Counted from the first letter of the stretch, positions 31,494 to 41,931 are shown. The stretch is DNA of 64,000 nucleotides from Vulcanisaeta distributa JCM 11217 (GCF_001316005.1 NZ_BBBJ01000007.1:98392-162391); one strand, 5' to 3'. Program-made: numbers and translations. Notes: generated from the letters alone by a model not told the origin.

Positions 31494-32336
31494 ATGACGG
31501 TAGCCATAACACCAATACAATATGCACTATCAGTGATATCAGGAATACTGGTTGGTTTTTCACTTGGTCTTATTGGAGGTGGTGGCAGCATCTTGGCTGT
31601 TCCATTGTTCCTATACTTCGTTGGTCTTGACACAATACCTGATGCAGCCCATATAGCCATTGGGACTACGGCATTGGCCGTTGGACTTAACGCGTACATA
31701 AACTCCTACATGCACCTTAGGAAGAGGAATGTGGCGCCAAAGGTTGGAGCATATTCGCCGGCGTAGGCCTCGTTGGTTCCTTAATAGGGGGGGCTTACCT
31801 GGGCCACATAACACCAGGCACTGACCTACTGACCTACTTCGCCATTGCAATGATTGTGCTAGGTATATACATGGCGATTAGGAAGGAATCAACGCAGGCC
31901 GGTACAGTTGATGAGGTTAATCACGTGCTTAATGCCTTCCAGAGGTGCCCGAGACTGACAATGTCGACCATACTCAAGGTGGCGGTCTTCGGCTTCGTAG
32001 TGGGCTTGGTCAGTGGTTACTTCGGTATTGGTGGTGGCTTCCTAATTGTGCCCAGCCTAATGTTCTCCGCTGGCCTATGCATAACGAGGGCCATTGGTAC
32101 GAGCCTAATAAGTGTTGGTACGTTTGGTGTGGCCAGTGGTGCTGAGTATTGGTTCTACGGCGACGTCCTCATACTCATAGCCCTACTATACGTGGCCGGT
32201 GGCGTTGCAGGTGGTTACGCAGGCACTAGCATAGCGGTTAAAGCCCCCAAAGAGGACGCTGAGAATTGCCTATGGAATCATAATAGTACTCGTAGGCATA
32301 TACATGCTAATGAGAATATACCACGTACTACCATAA
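31494..32336 (+). CDS. TauE/SafE family anion exporter (frame broken near 31750 and 32262)
   Basis: A membrane protein of about 280 residues with eight or so helices, in two similar halves, each opening with GGGSILAVPLF or GIGGGFLIVPSLMF. The first frame ends at 31766 after RNVAPKVGA; a missing C restores IFAGVGLVGSLIG and leads into the second frame. A second break near 32262 restores the end RIAYGIIIVLVGIYMLM and stop at 32336. Family members export sulfite, sulfoacetate or taurine-derived anions; a sulfur-compound role would suit a sulfur-metabolising crenarchaeon but is inference. A G7 run at 31787 adds one glycine. Confidence 0.85.
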
Positions 32337-32428
32337 TTGGTCTCAAAATTTAATAACTTATGTTCATATTCATGAACACAATAATTAAAACAAAGTATTT
32401 AATTTACCTCCCATTACTCCTTAATTTG

Positions 32429-32725
32429 ATGAGGTCAATTAGCTATAATAAACTCATAAACTTCATTAGAGGCAACCCGCTTTATGAGATTAGGGAGAGT
32501 TCTAATACCGTTGAGTTATTATTCCATGCACCAAGTGAGGAGGAGGCGGCTGGGGCTGAGTTCATCACTGGTGATGAGCCTAGACCTATAATGAGGATCG
32601 TATTTGATAGAGTTGGCGATGAGTTAATACCGAAGGAGGCATGGGTCGAGAGGGGCAATACGATACATAGGATGAGTGTTGATGAGCTCGACACTTGGCT
32701 CGAGTTTGTTGATATGTACTCCTAA
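32429..32725 (+). CDS. Small unknown protein, 98 residues
   Basis: The frame opens at 32360, but the first residues look non-coding and ATG 32429 (MRSISYNKLINFIRGNPLYE) is the better start. An acidic strand-rich protein (STNTVELLFHAPSEEE-like centre, IMRIVFDRVGDELIPKEAW), ending VDELDTWLEFVDMYS. No family recognised. It may share the TauE transcript. Confidence 0.55.
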   Translation: MRSISYNKLINFIRGNPLYEIRESSNTVELLFHAPSEEEAAGAEFITGDEPRPIMRIVFDRVGDELIPKEAWVERGNTIHRMSVDELDTWLEFVDMYS

Positions 32726-32777
32726 TTACTTTTTACACCCACACTTTTACTAGGGGGGGTTAAAAATAGGTTTTTAA

Positions 32778-33326
32778 ATGGCTCAATCCCCTTTAATGAT
32801 TGTGAATCTAATAAGAATTGGCATTGTATTAATGATTATTGGAGCCGTAACGCTATTGATAGCAAGTTCATTCCTGCCTAAGGTATACAATGTAATGACG
32901 AGTACCCTGGGCAATATGACGATAAGCATCGACGTATATTCAAGGTATTTAATACCCATTTACATAAATAGCCCTGCATACATAGTAATTCTTCTCAATG
33001 ATTCATACCCATTATCCGTGTACGTATTTGATCAATTCGGCCATGTACTAACTCCATTAAGTTATAAGCAGGTGCATAATGCCTATTTAATAACATTCCA
33101 ATTACTTAATCACGGCAATTACTCACTGGTACTATTTAACGATAATCCAAGGCCACTTAATGTTTCGGTTTTAATAACAGCTATTTCTCAATACATGGCT
33201 GGTAATGCATTATTAATAAGTACAATAATGGATTTAGGGGGGGTTATCATATTCCTCATTGGCGCAATACTTGTCGTGATTAACGCATTATTCATTGCTA
33301 GATATAGACTTTTCAGGACGAGGTAA
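32778..33326 (+). CDS. Two-helix membrane protein with extracellular domain, unknown
   Basis: A 182-residue protein with an N-terminal membrane helix (about residues 12-30, IGIVLMIIGAVTLLIASS), a strand-rich extracellular part with N-x-S/T sites (about 40-140), and a C-terminal helix (about 150-175, GGVIIFLIGAILVVINALFIA). Topology suggests both ends in the cytoplasm. Function unknown. A G7 run (32753-32759) sits 18 bases before the ATG and another at 33237 lies in the second helix. Confidence 0.6.
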   Translation: MAQSPLMIVNLIRIGIVLMIIGAVTLLIASSFLPKVYNVMTSTLGNMTISIDVYSRYLIPIYINSPAYIVILLNDSYPLSVYVFDQFGHVLTPLSYKQVHNAYLITFQLLNHGNYSLVLFNDNPRPLNVSVLITAISQYMAGNALLISTIMDLGGVIIFLIGAILVVINALFIARYRLFRTR

Positions 33327-33372
33327 AAAGCTTAAAAGATAGTGAATCATCACGTGATTAGTGTGAGTACTG

Positions 33373-34640
33373 ATGAGCGTGGCATACCTCGTATTGGACG
33401 TCCTCGGTGTAGTGGCTCTGAATGAGAATGGTGATGTGATAGCTAAGGTGCTTTATGAAGGTAGTACGGACGAGATAGCCGATAAGATGAATAAGCTTGA
33501 GACCGGTGAACCAATAGATGAGGTTGTAAGGATAATAAATGAACTTAAGGATAAGGGCATTACTAAAATCGTCGTTGAGAATAGGGAGTTGGCTAGGAAC
33601 CTCGCCAACATGGTAACTGGCGTTGAGATAAGATCCGAGTTACCAAGTAAAGCAGGTATGATGTATAGGAATAACATTAGTAAGTATGTTAAGGAGGTCT
33701 TTGGGCTCACTGAGGATGAATACTTGGCGAGGGTTTATGAGATAACCACGGTACAGACAAGGCATAAGTTGAGGCAAGTTGCGGAGAAGAGGGACCTATT
33801 CATAGCGCAGGCAATAAGTTCTGTCGATGATATTGACAAGATACTCAACTTAATAAGTTCGAGGGTTAGGGAGTGGTACGGCCTTCACTTCCCAGAGCTT
33901 GAGGACTTGGTTAAGGACCATAAGGAGTATATGACGCTAGTCACAGAGCTGGGACACAGGAGTAATTTCACCCTTGATAACCTAACGAAGCTAGGCCTCT
34001 CGCAGGAGAGAGCCAAGAGAATTGCTGATGCTGCGAGTAAGAGCGTGGGTGCTGAAATGGCTGATTGGGACTTGGAACCCATAAGGACTTACGCAAAGCT
34101 ATACATACAATTATCAGACCTAAGGGGTAAACTGTCCCAGTACATTGATGAGGCTATGGTTGAGGTCGCACCAAACATTAGGGAATTGGTTGGCCCATTA
34201 CTTGGTGCTAGGCTATTAATGCTCGCGGGAGGCTTGATGAGACTCGCACTATTGCCTGCATCAACAATTCAAGTGCTTGGTGCTGAGAAGGCCTTATTCA
34301 GGGCGTTAAGGACTGGCGGTAAGCCGCCGAAGCACGGTGTCATATTCCAATTCCCAGAGATATTTAGGGCCCCAAGGTGGCAGCGCGGTAAGATCGCCAG
34401 GGCATTGGCTGCGAAGTTGGCAATAGCAGCTAAGGCTGATGCATTCACGGGCAACTTCATCGCGCCAAGGCTTAAGGAGGACCTAATGAAGAGGATTCAG
34501 GAGGTTAAGACGCTGTATGCCAAGCCACCACCAAGAAAGCCGGAGCTAAGGCCGTTAGAAAGGCTGCAGAAAGAAAGGGTACTGAGAAGAAGGCTGAGGA
34601 GAAGAGGGCTCGTGAGAGGAGGGGGGGCGGTCGTAGATAG
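33373..34640 (+). CDS. nop5: Nop5/Nop56-like C/D box sRNP core protein (frame broken near 34545)
   Basis: Scaffold protein of the archaeal C/D box sRNP that 2'-O-methylates rRNA and tRNA; binds L7Ae-sRNA and fibrillarin. N-terminal domain about 1-120, coiled coil about 125-235 and Nop domain with PNIRELVGPLLGARLLMLAGG and GVIFQFPEIFRAPRWQRGKI. The C-terminal tail should be lysine-rich; a lost G near 34545 (gaggct read as gagct) restores KAVRKAAERKGTEKKAEEKR and a stop at 34640 after RRGGGRR. The open frame as given runs on to 34713 into the next gene. It is followed at once by the fibrillarin gene. Confidence 0.92.
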
Positions 34641-34649
34641 GAACATTAA

Positions 34650-34659
34650 GGTTTATAAT
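34650..34659 (+). promoter_or_regulatory. TATA box of the fibrillarin gene
   Basis: ggtttataat is centred 27 bases before ATG 34682, just after the corrected nop5 stop, so fibrillarin has its own promoter. Confidence 0.6.
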
Positions 34660-34681
34660 CCCTTAAAAATACGCATTCCCA

Positions 34682-35398
34682 ATGTCTTCATTAATACAGG
34701 TTGTCGGTGTTAAGGAGCACGAGAAATTCAAGGGCGTCTACTGGGTGTCATTTGAGGATGGGACAGAGAGATTGGCAACAATCAATCTAACACCAGGTAA
34801 GAGGGTTTATGGCGAGCAGTTGGTTCAGTGGGAGGGTAAGGAGTACAGGATTTGGAATCCGTATAGGTCAAAGCTGGCGGCTGCGATTATGAACGGACTT
34901 AAGGTAATGCCGATAGCGGAGGGAACACGGGTTCTCTACCTAGGTGCTGCCAGTGGTACCACCGTGAGTCACGTAAGCGATATAGTTGGTAATAAGGGCG
35001 TCATTTACTCAGTGGAGTTCTCGCCGAGGGTTTTCAGGGAGTTCATGGAGAAGCTTGTGGATCAGGGTAGGAAGAATGTAATACCGATATTGGCAGATGC
35101 AAGGTACCCGGAGCAGTACGTACACATTGTTAAGTCCGTCGATGTGGCCTACATAGACATTGCACAGCCATTCCAGGCAAAGATACTTGCTGATAATGCC
35201 GATGTTTACGTGAAGAGCCACGGCTATGTAATGCTAGTCATAAAGGCCATGAGCATTGACGTAACCAAGGAACCAAGCGAGACATTCAAGAGGGAGATTG
35301 ACGTGCTTAAGGACAGGGGCTATGAAATACTTGACATGGTTCACCTGGAGCCTTACGACACGGCCCATGCCATGGTTATTGGCAGGAAAACCTCGTAA
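34682..35398 (+). CDS. flpA: Fibrillarin-like rRNA/tRNA 2'-O-methyltransferase
   Basis: Catalytic subunit of the C/D box sRNP. A 238-residue protein with the S-adenosylmethionine motif [19 protein letters not shown], the acidic loop [13 protein letters not shown], the ADARYPEQY motif, and the catalytic strand [17 protein letters not shown] followed by [13 protein letters not shown]. Length and order match archaeal fibrillarin. Directly downstream of nop5. Confidence 0.96.
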   Translation: MSSLIQVVGVKEHEKFKGVYWVSFEDGTERLATINLTPGKRVYGEQLVQWEGKEYRIWNPYRSKLAAAIMNGLKVMPIAEGTRVLYLGAASGTTVSHVSDIVGNKGVIYSVEFSPRVFREFMEKLVDQGRKNVIPILADARYPEQYVHIVKSVDVAYIDIAQPFQAKILADNADVYVKSHGYVMLVIKAMSIDVTKEPSETFKREIDVLKDRGYEILDMVHLEPYDTAHAMVIGRKTS

Positions 35399-35422
35399 TT
35401 ACTCATTAGCTATGCAAAAGAG

Positions 35423-35432
35423 ATTTAAATAA
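35423..35432 (+). promoter_or_regulatory. Putative TATA box
   Basis: atttaaataa is centred about 32 bases before ATG 35460 and only 11 bases before the in-frame ATG 35439, so the later codon is the likelier start. Confidence 0.4.
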
Positions 35433-35459
35433 AATAGTATGTATGGTTATAATAAGGTA

Positions 35460-36317
35460 ATGAGTAATGAACTCATAACACACGTATTGAGCTTGGCAGC
35501 GAGTAGGAGAGCTAAGGTACTGCTTGTTGGGGGGGATTCATCATTATCGTATGACGCAATAATTAGGATACCAAATTATAGAGATAATGAGGAGGGTAAA
35601 TTCATCGTTAAGGTTAAGGAGGATGCAGATAGGGTGAGTAGGGAGGCAATAGTAGACCTTATCGTGCTATCAAGGGTTTCAAATTCGACGCCAATAATCG
35701 TAGGTATTAATTATGGTGATGAGGAAATGGCGGATGGAGTGGCGTATAAGGTACATGGAATCTACGCAGTGGGTATTAGGACATTTAAGAGGATTTTGGA
35801 CAATGAGGGGGGGGTTAAGTTCGTGAAGGATAAGGGTATTGTGAGGGCTAGCGTGAAGGGTCAATTGCTTAGGAGGTTGAGGGAGGATAGGGGGGGTATG
35901 AGCCTTGGTGACCTTGCTAAGATTCTTGGCGTCACCAGGAGGACCGTCTATGAGTATGAGAGAGAGTCCATAGAGGCTTCGGAGAGGACCGCCAGAATAC
36001 TCATTAACATATTCAATGAGGATATACTGAACGATGTTAATTTAAGGCCTAGGGATGAGGAGGTCATTAACGAGGTTAGGGAGAGGGAGGAAATGGTTGA
36101 TGAGGATATTAAGGAATTACTGCCATCCTTTAGGCTATACTCATTACTGAAGGCTCATACGAAGGTCGCAGCCCACTCACAGAGTGAGTCGTACCTCGTT
36201 GAGGATAAGAGGAGGGTGAGTAATGAGGTCTTTAACGTCGCTAAAGTTCTTGGTGTTGGGCTGGCCTTGATAGAGTCTGATAAGCGTGATGTTGAATTCC
36301 TGGAGTCCAGGAATTAA
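35460..36317 (+). CDS. HTH transcriptional regulator, COG1395 type
   Basis: About 285 residues. N-terminal alpha/beta domain resembling a nuclease or ligand-binding fold (KVLLVGGDSSLSYDAIIRIP, IVDLIVLSRV, IIVGINYG), then a Cro/C1-type helix-turn-helix (MSLGDLAKILGVTRRTVYEYE, about residues 150-170), and a C-terminal helical part. This arrangement is the archaeal COG1395 family. G7 at 35529, G8 at 35807 and G7 at 35890 each probably add a glycine; the last sits just before the HTH. Trm1 follows 16 bases later in the same direction. Confidence 0.8.
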   Translation: MSNELITHVLSLAASRRAKVLLVGGDSSLSYDAIIRIPNYRDNEEGKFIVKVKEDADRVSREAIVDLIVLSRVSNSTPIIVGINYGDEEMADGVAYKVHGIYAVGIRTFKRILDNEGGVKFVKDKGIVRASVKGQLLRRLREDRGGMSLGDLAKILGVTRRTVYEYERESIEASERTARILINIFNEDILNDVNLRPRDEEVINEVREREEMVDEDIKELLPSFRLYSLLKAHTKVAAHSQSESYLVEDKRRVSNEVFNVAKVLGVGLALIESDKRDVEFLESRN

Positions 36318-36333
36318 GTAACGAGGCAGCACT

Positions 36334-37502
36334 ATGAGTGAGTATCCCAGGGTGGAGGTTAGGGAGGGCTTAGCTTCAATAATTGTCCCGGACCTATCTA
36401 AGTACGTTGTTGGTAATAGGCCGGAGCCGGCCCACGCGCCGGTGTTTTATAACCCTAGGATGGAGGTTAACAGGTCATTGTCAACGGCAATAATTAATGG
36501 GTACGTAAGCTATATTGGTAAGGCTGGTATTACTATTTGTGAGCCATTATCGGGGACTGGGGTTAGGGCCGTTAGGTACGCCAGGGAGATCAATGGGGTT
36601 TCCAGGGTAATAGCCAATGATATTTCCGAGAAGGCCTATGAGTTAATAAAACTGAATGTGGATAGGAATGGACTTAATGATGTAGTTAGCGTGTATAGGG
36701 ATGATGCCAATAACTTACTATTGAGGGTTGCACGTGAGGGTGGTTGCGACGTAATCGATATAGATCCATTTGGATCCCCCCCACAACCCTTCATAGAGAA
36801 TGGACTTAGGGCAATTAAGGATGAGGGGGTTGCTATGCATAACGGCGACAGATGTGGGTGTTTTATCGGGTAAATACCCAATTAAGTGCGTTAGGCGTTA
36901 TGGGGCGTTACCACAGAAGTTTCCCTATAGGTTTGAGGTTGGTATTAGGATATTGATATCATTAATTGCACGCTACGCATTATCAATGGACTATGGAATA
37001 CAGCCACTGATATCATTCCTCGACGGCCATTACTACAGGGTGTGCGCATTAATTCTTAAGGATAGGGCCTATGCCCTGGAAACACTCAAGAACCTTGGTT
37101 ATGCCTATTACAGGCCGAGCACACTGCAGAGGGGGGGCTTCATACCAGGGTATCCAATACCAACAAGTACTAGATATAAGTTGGCGGGTCCATTATGGAT
37201 TGGCAATCTCTGGGATACCGAATTCATGGTGGATCATTTCACGAGGAATATTAAGGATTACTTTAGTGATAGGGCTAAGGAAATCAGTAGGTTAGTCATT
37301 GAGGAATCACTTGGCCCCCAATATACCCTACGCATTAACCACAGAGATCAGTAGGGACCTGGGCCGTGAACTGCCTATTAATGATGTAATAAGTGTGATC
37401 AGGGGGCTTGGTTATCAAGCCGTAAGATCGCACTTTCACATTAAGGGATTTAGGACAAATGCGGATCTACTTAGGGTTAGGGAGGTTATTATGGGTAAAT
37501 AA
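36334..37502 (+). CDS. trm1: tRNA (guanine26-N2)-dimethyltransferase Trm1 (two frame breaks)
   Basis: Methylates G26 of tRNA. First part: YVVGNRPEPAHAPVFYNPRM, the SAM motif CEPLSGTGVRAVRYA, IANDISEKAYELIKLNV, and the catalytic DIDPFGSPPQPFIENG. A C7 run at 36776 adds one Pro to the invariant DPFGSP-x-PF motif. Second part begins after a G5 run at 36825 (four expected) with GLLCITATDVGVLSGKYP; third part begins after a C5 run at 37315 (four expected) with PNIPYALTTEISRDLG. All three parts join into one normal-length protein of about 390 residues. Confidence 0.93.
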
Positions 37503-37531
37503 AAAATAAGCCCTAGTAATCCACAGCGCAC

Positions 37532-38071
37532 GTGTTGGTAGTAGTAATAACAGGACTGCCTGGTTCGGGAAAGACAATAGCATCAGACGTTGCGAGGGAG
37601 TTGGGCCTTCCCGTGGTGACTATGGGCGACGTGATTAGGGATGAGGCTTTAAAGAGCGGTATTTCCTCATCAACGGCATCGGTAACACTGAGATTGAGGA
37701 GTGGTACCAGGGCAATAGCCTATAAGACTCTTGAGAAGGTACCTAGGCAGTCTAACGTAGTTGTTATTGATGGAGCCAGGAGCATTAGGGAGATTGAAGC
37801 CATAGAGGAGGCATTATCAACGAATGTAGTGTTAATTTACGTGGTGGCGCCATGGAAGATGAGATTTGAGAGATTGCTAAAGAGGGGGGGTAGGCCTGAT
37901 GACCCGAAGACCCTTGAGGACTTTCTAATGAGGGATCTTAGGGAGTTGAGGTATGGACTTGGAGACTTAATAGCTAGGGCGGATTACATACTCGTCAATG
38001 AATCATCAATAGAGGAATTCAAGGAGAGCGTCCGAAGAATACTCACGTCGTTAATATCCCAGGTCAAGTAA
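37532..38071 (+). CDS. Predicted nucleoside/adenylate kinase-like protein (UPF0200)
   Basis: A 179-residue P-loop protein: Walker A ITGLPGSGKTIASDVARELG, GDVIRDEAL, the lid arginine region FERLLKRGGRPDDPKTLEDF and RADYILVNESSIEEF. This is the archaeal UPF0200 family, related to dephospho-CoA and nucleotide kinases; the true substrate is not established. A G7 run at 37884 adds one Gly in KRGGRPDD. GTG start at 37532, 30 bases after trm1. It ends five bases from the convergent regulator gene. Confidence 0.85.
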   Translation: MLVVVITGLPGSGKTIASDVARELGLPVVTMGDVIRDEALKSGISSSTASVTLRLRSGTRAIAYKTLEKVPRQSNVVVIDGARSIREIEAIEEALSTNVVLIYVVAPWKMRFERLLKRGGRPDDPKTLEDFLMRDLRELRYGLGDLIARADYILVNESSIEEFKESVRRILTSLISQVK

Positions 38072-38076
38072 CGGCA

Positions 38077-38821
38077 TTACTTAGTAACTGCCTTCTGCCG
38101 TTCAGCTAAGTTCCTTAGGGCCGTTAACAATTCATCAATTGTGTTATTAACGACAGCCAACGGTATATGCTCTCTCCTGCAATCTCAATGCCTAGGTAAT
38201 CAGGTCTGTCAACACCGTGCATAACCACTATGGCGGGCCTCAGACTCGTGAATGCAAGCATGGACTTAATGGCTATTAATGGAGACCTGCCATACCTAAC
38301 GTTGGTGAACACGGCAGCTCTCTGCGTGGTGCTTCCATAAAGCTTTAAGTATTCATGCGATGGCACGTCGAGGACAAGCTTCAAGCTATCAACCACGGTA
38401 TATCCATGAATATCGACATAACCCTCAGGCCCAACAGCTAGCGTCGCACCTATCGCATTAACGAAGTCATTAATCTCAATGGGTATGTCGAAGTCCCTCA
38501 TATCAAGAATCGCCTCCCAAAACCTTTCGCCACCAAGTTGCCTACTCAATATGTATAACTTCTGACCACCCCTCTCAAGCTCGTAATCAACCAATGCCTT
38601 AACAACCCTCTTAATAAATTGGGAGCCCGGTGACTTCCTACGCCCAGACTCATAATCACTAATCACACTCGGTGATGTACCAACCTAGCCGCCAACTCAG
38701 CCTGGGACATCTCGAAGAATTCGCGCCACTTTCTAATTCCCTTGCCAGGGTTATCCGAAAGCACTATATCGCCGGCTATCCTAATCATAATGTCCGTTAT
38801 AAAACCCTCATACTCAACCAT
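38077..38821 (-). CDS. HTH transcriptional regulator, COG1709 type (two frame breaks)
   Basis: The N-terminal part reads MVEYEGFITDIMIRIAGDIV and RKWREFFEMSQAELAARLG, then, after one lost base near 38685, TSPSVISDYESGRRKSPGSQ: a Cro/C1-type helix-turn-helix at about residues 40-75. The rest is an alpha/beta ligand-binding domain (YVDIHGYTVVDSLKLVLDV, AVFTNVRYGRSPLIAIKSML, PAIVVMHGVDRPDYLGIEI). A second break near 38172 restores PLAVVNNTIDELLTALRNLA and a stop at 38077. This domain order fits the archaeal COG1709 family. Target genes unknown. Confidence 0.78.
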
Positions 38822-38929
38822 TAAGAAATAGACAAAAGTCTAGTATTTATGCGTTTTACCGTTATGATCCACGCATAACCATGCCAAAGGTTCATTAATT
38901 ATTCCGTTTTATTCTTTTCCAAGGAAGAA

Positions 38930-38938
38930 CTTATAAAG
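38930..38938 (+). promoter_or_regulatory. TATA box of the sdhBCD operon
   Basis: cttataaag is centred 27 bases before the GTG at 38961. Confidence 0.6.
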
Positions 38939-38960
38939 ACATGATTACCCATAATTAGGC

Positions 38961-39776
38961 GTGTCTTCTCAACAAACCGGCACTGCATTACAGACTACGG
39001 CCGCTACGGAGAAGATCACAATTACGAAACCACCACTTGGTTCACCCATTAGGCGTACATACGTATTCAAGGTTAAGAGGTATGATCCAGAAAGGGGGGG
39101 AGGCTATTACTGGCGTGAGTATAAGATTGAACTTACAAACCACGAAACCGTACTTGATGGGTTGATAAAGATTAAGTGGCATCAGGATGCCACGTTATCC
39201 TTCAGGTATAGCTGTAGGATGGGTATTTGTGGCTCCTGCGGTATGATAATAAATGGAGTGCCGAGGCTTGCCTGCGAAACCAAGCCCTATGACTTAGGCA
39301 CTGAGGTTGTTACCATTGAACCACTCAGTAATTTCGAACCAATAAAGGACGTAGCAACTGACTTCTCGGACTTCTTCAGGAAGCATAGGAGTGTTAAGCC
39401 TTGGTTGATCAGGAAAGATGAGACGGAGCAGTTCGAGAAATTAGAGACCTACTACCCACAGACGGAGGAGCAACTCAATGAGTACCTGGAATTCGCATAC
39501 TGCATTAAGTGCGGGCTTTGTTACTCGGCGTGCCCAATGGTTTTTCTGAATAAGGATTACCTGGGCCCACAGGCGCTTGCTCAGGCGTATAGGTGGAGTG
39601 CTGATAATAGGGATGAGGGTGCCGTACTCAGGCTTAAGGTCGTTGATAGTGAGAATGGCGTATGGTCATGCCACTACAGCGGCACCTGCAGTAAGGTATG
39701 CCCCAAGGATGTTGACCCAGCCCTGGCGATAAACCTTTTGAAGAACTGGTTATTAACAGGTAGGCGTAGGAGGTGA
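38961..39776 (+). CDS. sdhB: Succinate dehydrogenase/fumarate reductase iron-sulfur subunit
   Basis: A 271-residue electron-transfer subunit. The [2Fe-2S] site is YSCRMGICGSCGMIINGVPRL plus the later Cys of RLACETKP; the two cubane clusters use CIKCGLCYSACP and WSCHYSGTCSKVCPKDVDP. It passes electrons from the flavoprotein to the membrane anchors and quinone. No flavoprotein gene (sdhA) lies beside it in this window. G7 run at 39094 encodes an extra glycine in PERGGGYYW. Followed by two anchor genes with overlaps. Confidence 0.93.
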   Translation: MSSQQTGTALQTTAATEKITITKPPLGSPIRRTYVFKVKRYDPERGGGYYWREYKIELTNHETVLDGLIKIKWHQDATLSFRYSCRMGICGSCGMIINGVPRLACETKPYDLGTEVVTIEPLSNFEPIKDVATDFSDFFRKHRSVKPWLIRKDETEQFEKLETYYPQTEEQLNEYLEFAYCIKCGLCYSACPMVFLNKDYLGPQALAQAYRWSADNRDEGAVLRLKVVDSENGVWSCHYSGTCSKVCPKDVDPALAINLLKNWLLTGRRRR

Positions 39777-39777
39777 T
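39769..39777 (+). promoter_or_regulatory. Strong ribosome binding site of sdhC
   Basis: ggaggtgat overlaps the sdhB stop and precedes ATG 39782 by four bases; it matches the anti-Shine-Dalgarno end of archaeal 16S rRNA and supports that ATG rather than GTG 39773. Confidence 0.5.
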
Positions 39778-39781
39778 GGGA

Positions 39782-40258
39782 ATGGCGCAGCAGAAGCAGG
39801 TTAAGAGGGTTCCACCGAAGTGGTCCCTTTGGTTTAGGGGGGGTCTTGATGAGTGGTTACTTATTTTCCAGAAGGTTAGTGGTGCCATATTGGTGATCTA
39901 CCTAATCGCACATACCCTGGTAATATCCACAGCACTCGGCTTTGGCCACCCATCAGAATTAACGTGGAATACCGTGATAGGCTTCGTTGAGGGACCACAC
40001 GTGGCTGGGCCAGCGCACGTGGGCACGATAATTGAGTACTTAATAGCGCTGTTGGCAGCTGTACATGGGGGGGCTAATGGCTTCAGGCTAATATTAACTC
40101 AGTATTTCGGTGTTGGCCTTCCAAGGCCTGAGAGGCATACATTCCCAAGGGCGGTGCCTTCAGTTAAGAAGTCTGGGCAGGCATGGCTTAAGTACGTAGC
40201 TATTATTGTAGTCATAATATTCCTCATACTGGCAACACTGGTTGCATTCGTGTGGTGA
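39782..40258 (+). CDS. sdhC: Succinate dehydrogenase membrane anchor, cytochrome b-like subunit C
   Basis: About 158 residues with three membrane helices: SGAILVIYLIAHTLVISTALG, an internal segment around TIIEYLIALLAAVHGGANGF, and the last helix YVAIIVVIIFLILATLVAFV. The His residues in LIAHTL and AAVHGGANGFR are the likely haem ligands; the second normally reads HGxNGxR, and a G7 run at 40067 adds a glycine. Overlaps sdhD. Identification is by position and the helix/His pattern. Confidence 0.82.
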   Translation: MAQQKQVKRVPPKWSLWFRGGLDEWLLIFQKVSGAILVIYLIAHTLVISTALGFGHPSELTWNTVIGFVEGPHVAGPAHVGTIIEYLIALLAAVHGGANGFRLILTQYFGVGLPRPERHTFPRAVPSVKKSGQAWLKYVAIIVVIIFLILATLVAFVW

Positions 40259-40611
40259 TGGGTATGGTGAGCGCATCCACATTAAGAAGGTGGCAATACC
40301 TCCTTGGGATAGTGCTCATTGTGGTACTTGGGATACACCTAGCCTTTAGATGGCCGAGTTATGAACAGTCAATTTCCTACCCAGTCGTGGTTAATCAAAT
40401 ACTTAATTATGGGTACATAGCCGCAATCTACATACTACTCTATGCAGCGTTGGCGCATGGCCTAATAGGCTTCAGGACATTACTCCTTGAGTTGTGGCAT
40501 TGGAAGTACGCCAGGATAACCGTTGACGTGGTGTTAATAATAATTGGCGTTGCAGTAGCCGTAATAGGCACGATAGCACTAACAGGCGCAATACTAACCC
40601 TCGCCCACTAA
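40252..40611 (+). CDS. sdhD: Succinate dehydrogenase membrane anchor subunit D
   Basis: A 119-residue protein with three helices (YLLGIVLIVVLGIHLAFRW, YGYIAAIYILLYAALAHGLI, VVLIIIGVAVAVIGTIAL). Histidines in GIHLAF and LAHGLIGFR fit a haem or quinone site. It overlaps sdhC by seven bases; ATG 40258 or 40264 are alternative starts. The stop overlaps the convergent aminotransferase gene by 18 bases. Confidence 0.75.
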   Translation: MVMGMVSASTLRRWQYLLGIVLIVVLGIHLAFRWPSYEQSISYPVVVNQILNYGYIAAIYILLYAALAHGLIGFRTLLLELWHWKYARITVDVVLIIIGVAVAVIGTIALTGAILTLAH

Positions 40612-41791
40612 TAGTTGTTCAGGTTCCCAATAACTTAAAACCTCCTTAAATACATCACCTATGCTATTGCCATTACTTTTTTCACCATTAATCAACGACA
40701 CAGCGACTATACTTGAGATAAGAGTTAGTACATCCCTCCTCGTTAAATAACCCATGTTACCAATCCTAAAGGCCTTACCCTTAACCTCATCCATGCCATC
40801 AGAGATCGAAACGCCAAGCCTATACACGGTCCTCCTAAACTCATCTGGATTAACGCTAGGCGGATACTTGAATGAAAGTACCGTAGTCGATCTGTAATAG
40901 TCATCCTTTATGAACGGCTCTAAACCAGCCTTAGTTAATGCATTAAGTATCGCCTTACCCCCTCTCAATGTGCCATCTAATCCAGTTCTCAAGGCCAACC
41001 TCCCTAATTATGCCCAGAGCCTCCCTAATTGCAAATAGGTAATTGACCGCAGGCGTGAATGGAGTCTCCATCTTCTCTCCAAACTTCCTCATTAATTTAA
41101 TATCGAAGTAAATACTCGCGTGATTCACGGAATCAGCCTTACGGTAGGCCTCATTAGAGGCTACGGCGATGAATGACATGACTGGAGGAGCCGCAAGGCA
41201 TTTTTGGCTACTCGATACGGCAACGTCAATTCCCCAGGAATCCACCTCAAAGTAATCACCGCCTAAGGCAGATACATTATCAACAAGTACCAAGGCACCA
41301 TAGGACTTAATCCACTTGGTAACCTTGGGTAAGTCCCTAAACACAATGCCTGGGCTTGTGTCGTTATAGACCGTGGCAAACACGTCAACTTGCTTGATAC
41401 CCATTGATTCAACCCGAGCCCTTAAATCATCGTATGTTGGCGCCCTATCCCAACCATAATTAACCTCAATAACCTCAGCACCAACCCTCCTAAGGTGGTT
41501 AACAAGTCTCCTACTGAAGCTTCCGAAGACAGGCACGAGAACGACATCCCCAGGCTTAACGAAATTCAGCACCATAGTCTCAACAGCACCAGTACCACTT
41601 GCGGTTATTGGGTATACATCACCGTTTGTTCGAAAGACGTACCTTAAACCCTCAACCACGTCCCTATATAGCCTATGGAAGTGAGGGGATCTATGATCAA
41701 CAACCCTCATTAAGGCTCTCATAACCCTAGGTGGTATTTGCGAAGGTCCAGGAACAGCGAGGAGTGGGTCCGGTGCCAGGTCCAGATCCAC
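40594..41791 (-). CDS. Class V aminotransferase, serine-pyruvate/alanine-glyoxylate type (frame broken at 40958)
   Basis: A PLP enzyme of about 398 residues. N-terminal PDPLLAVPGPSQIPPRVMRAL is the family signature; SGTGAVETMVLNFV binds phosphate; the lysine is in AVSSSQKCLAAPPVMSFIAV; VLVDNVSALGG gives the PLP-binding Asp. The two frames join at a C5 run (40958-40962), where four bases restore WHIERGKAILNALTKAGLEPF. C-terminal part: FKYPPSVNPDEFRRTVYRLG. Likely function is serine/alanine-glyoxylate transamination. Confidence 0.9.
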
Positions 41792-41931
41792 GTTCCCGTA
41801 GCTACTAGTTATTATTTAAGCTTTATTTATTAAATATATAAACTTCACTATACTCCAATATATTTCATATACCAGTAATACGCATTAACCGTGGAACTCA
41901 ACCTTAATAAATAACGCCTTAGCGCAATGTC

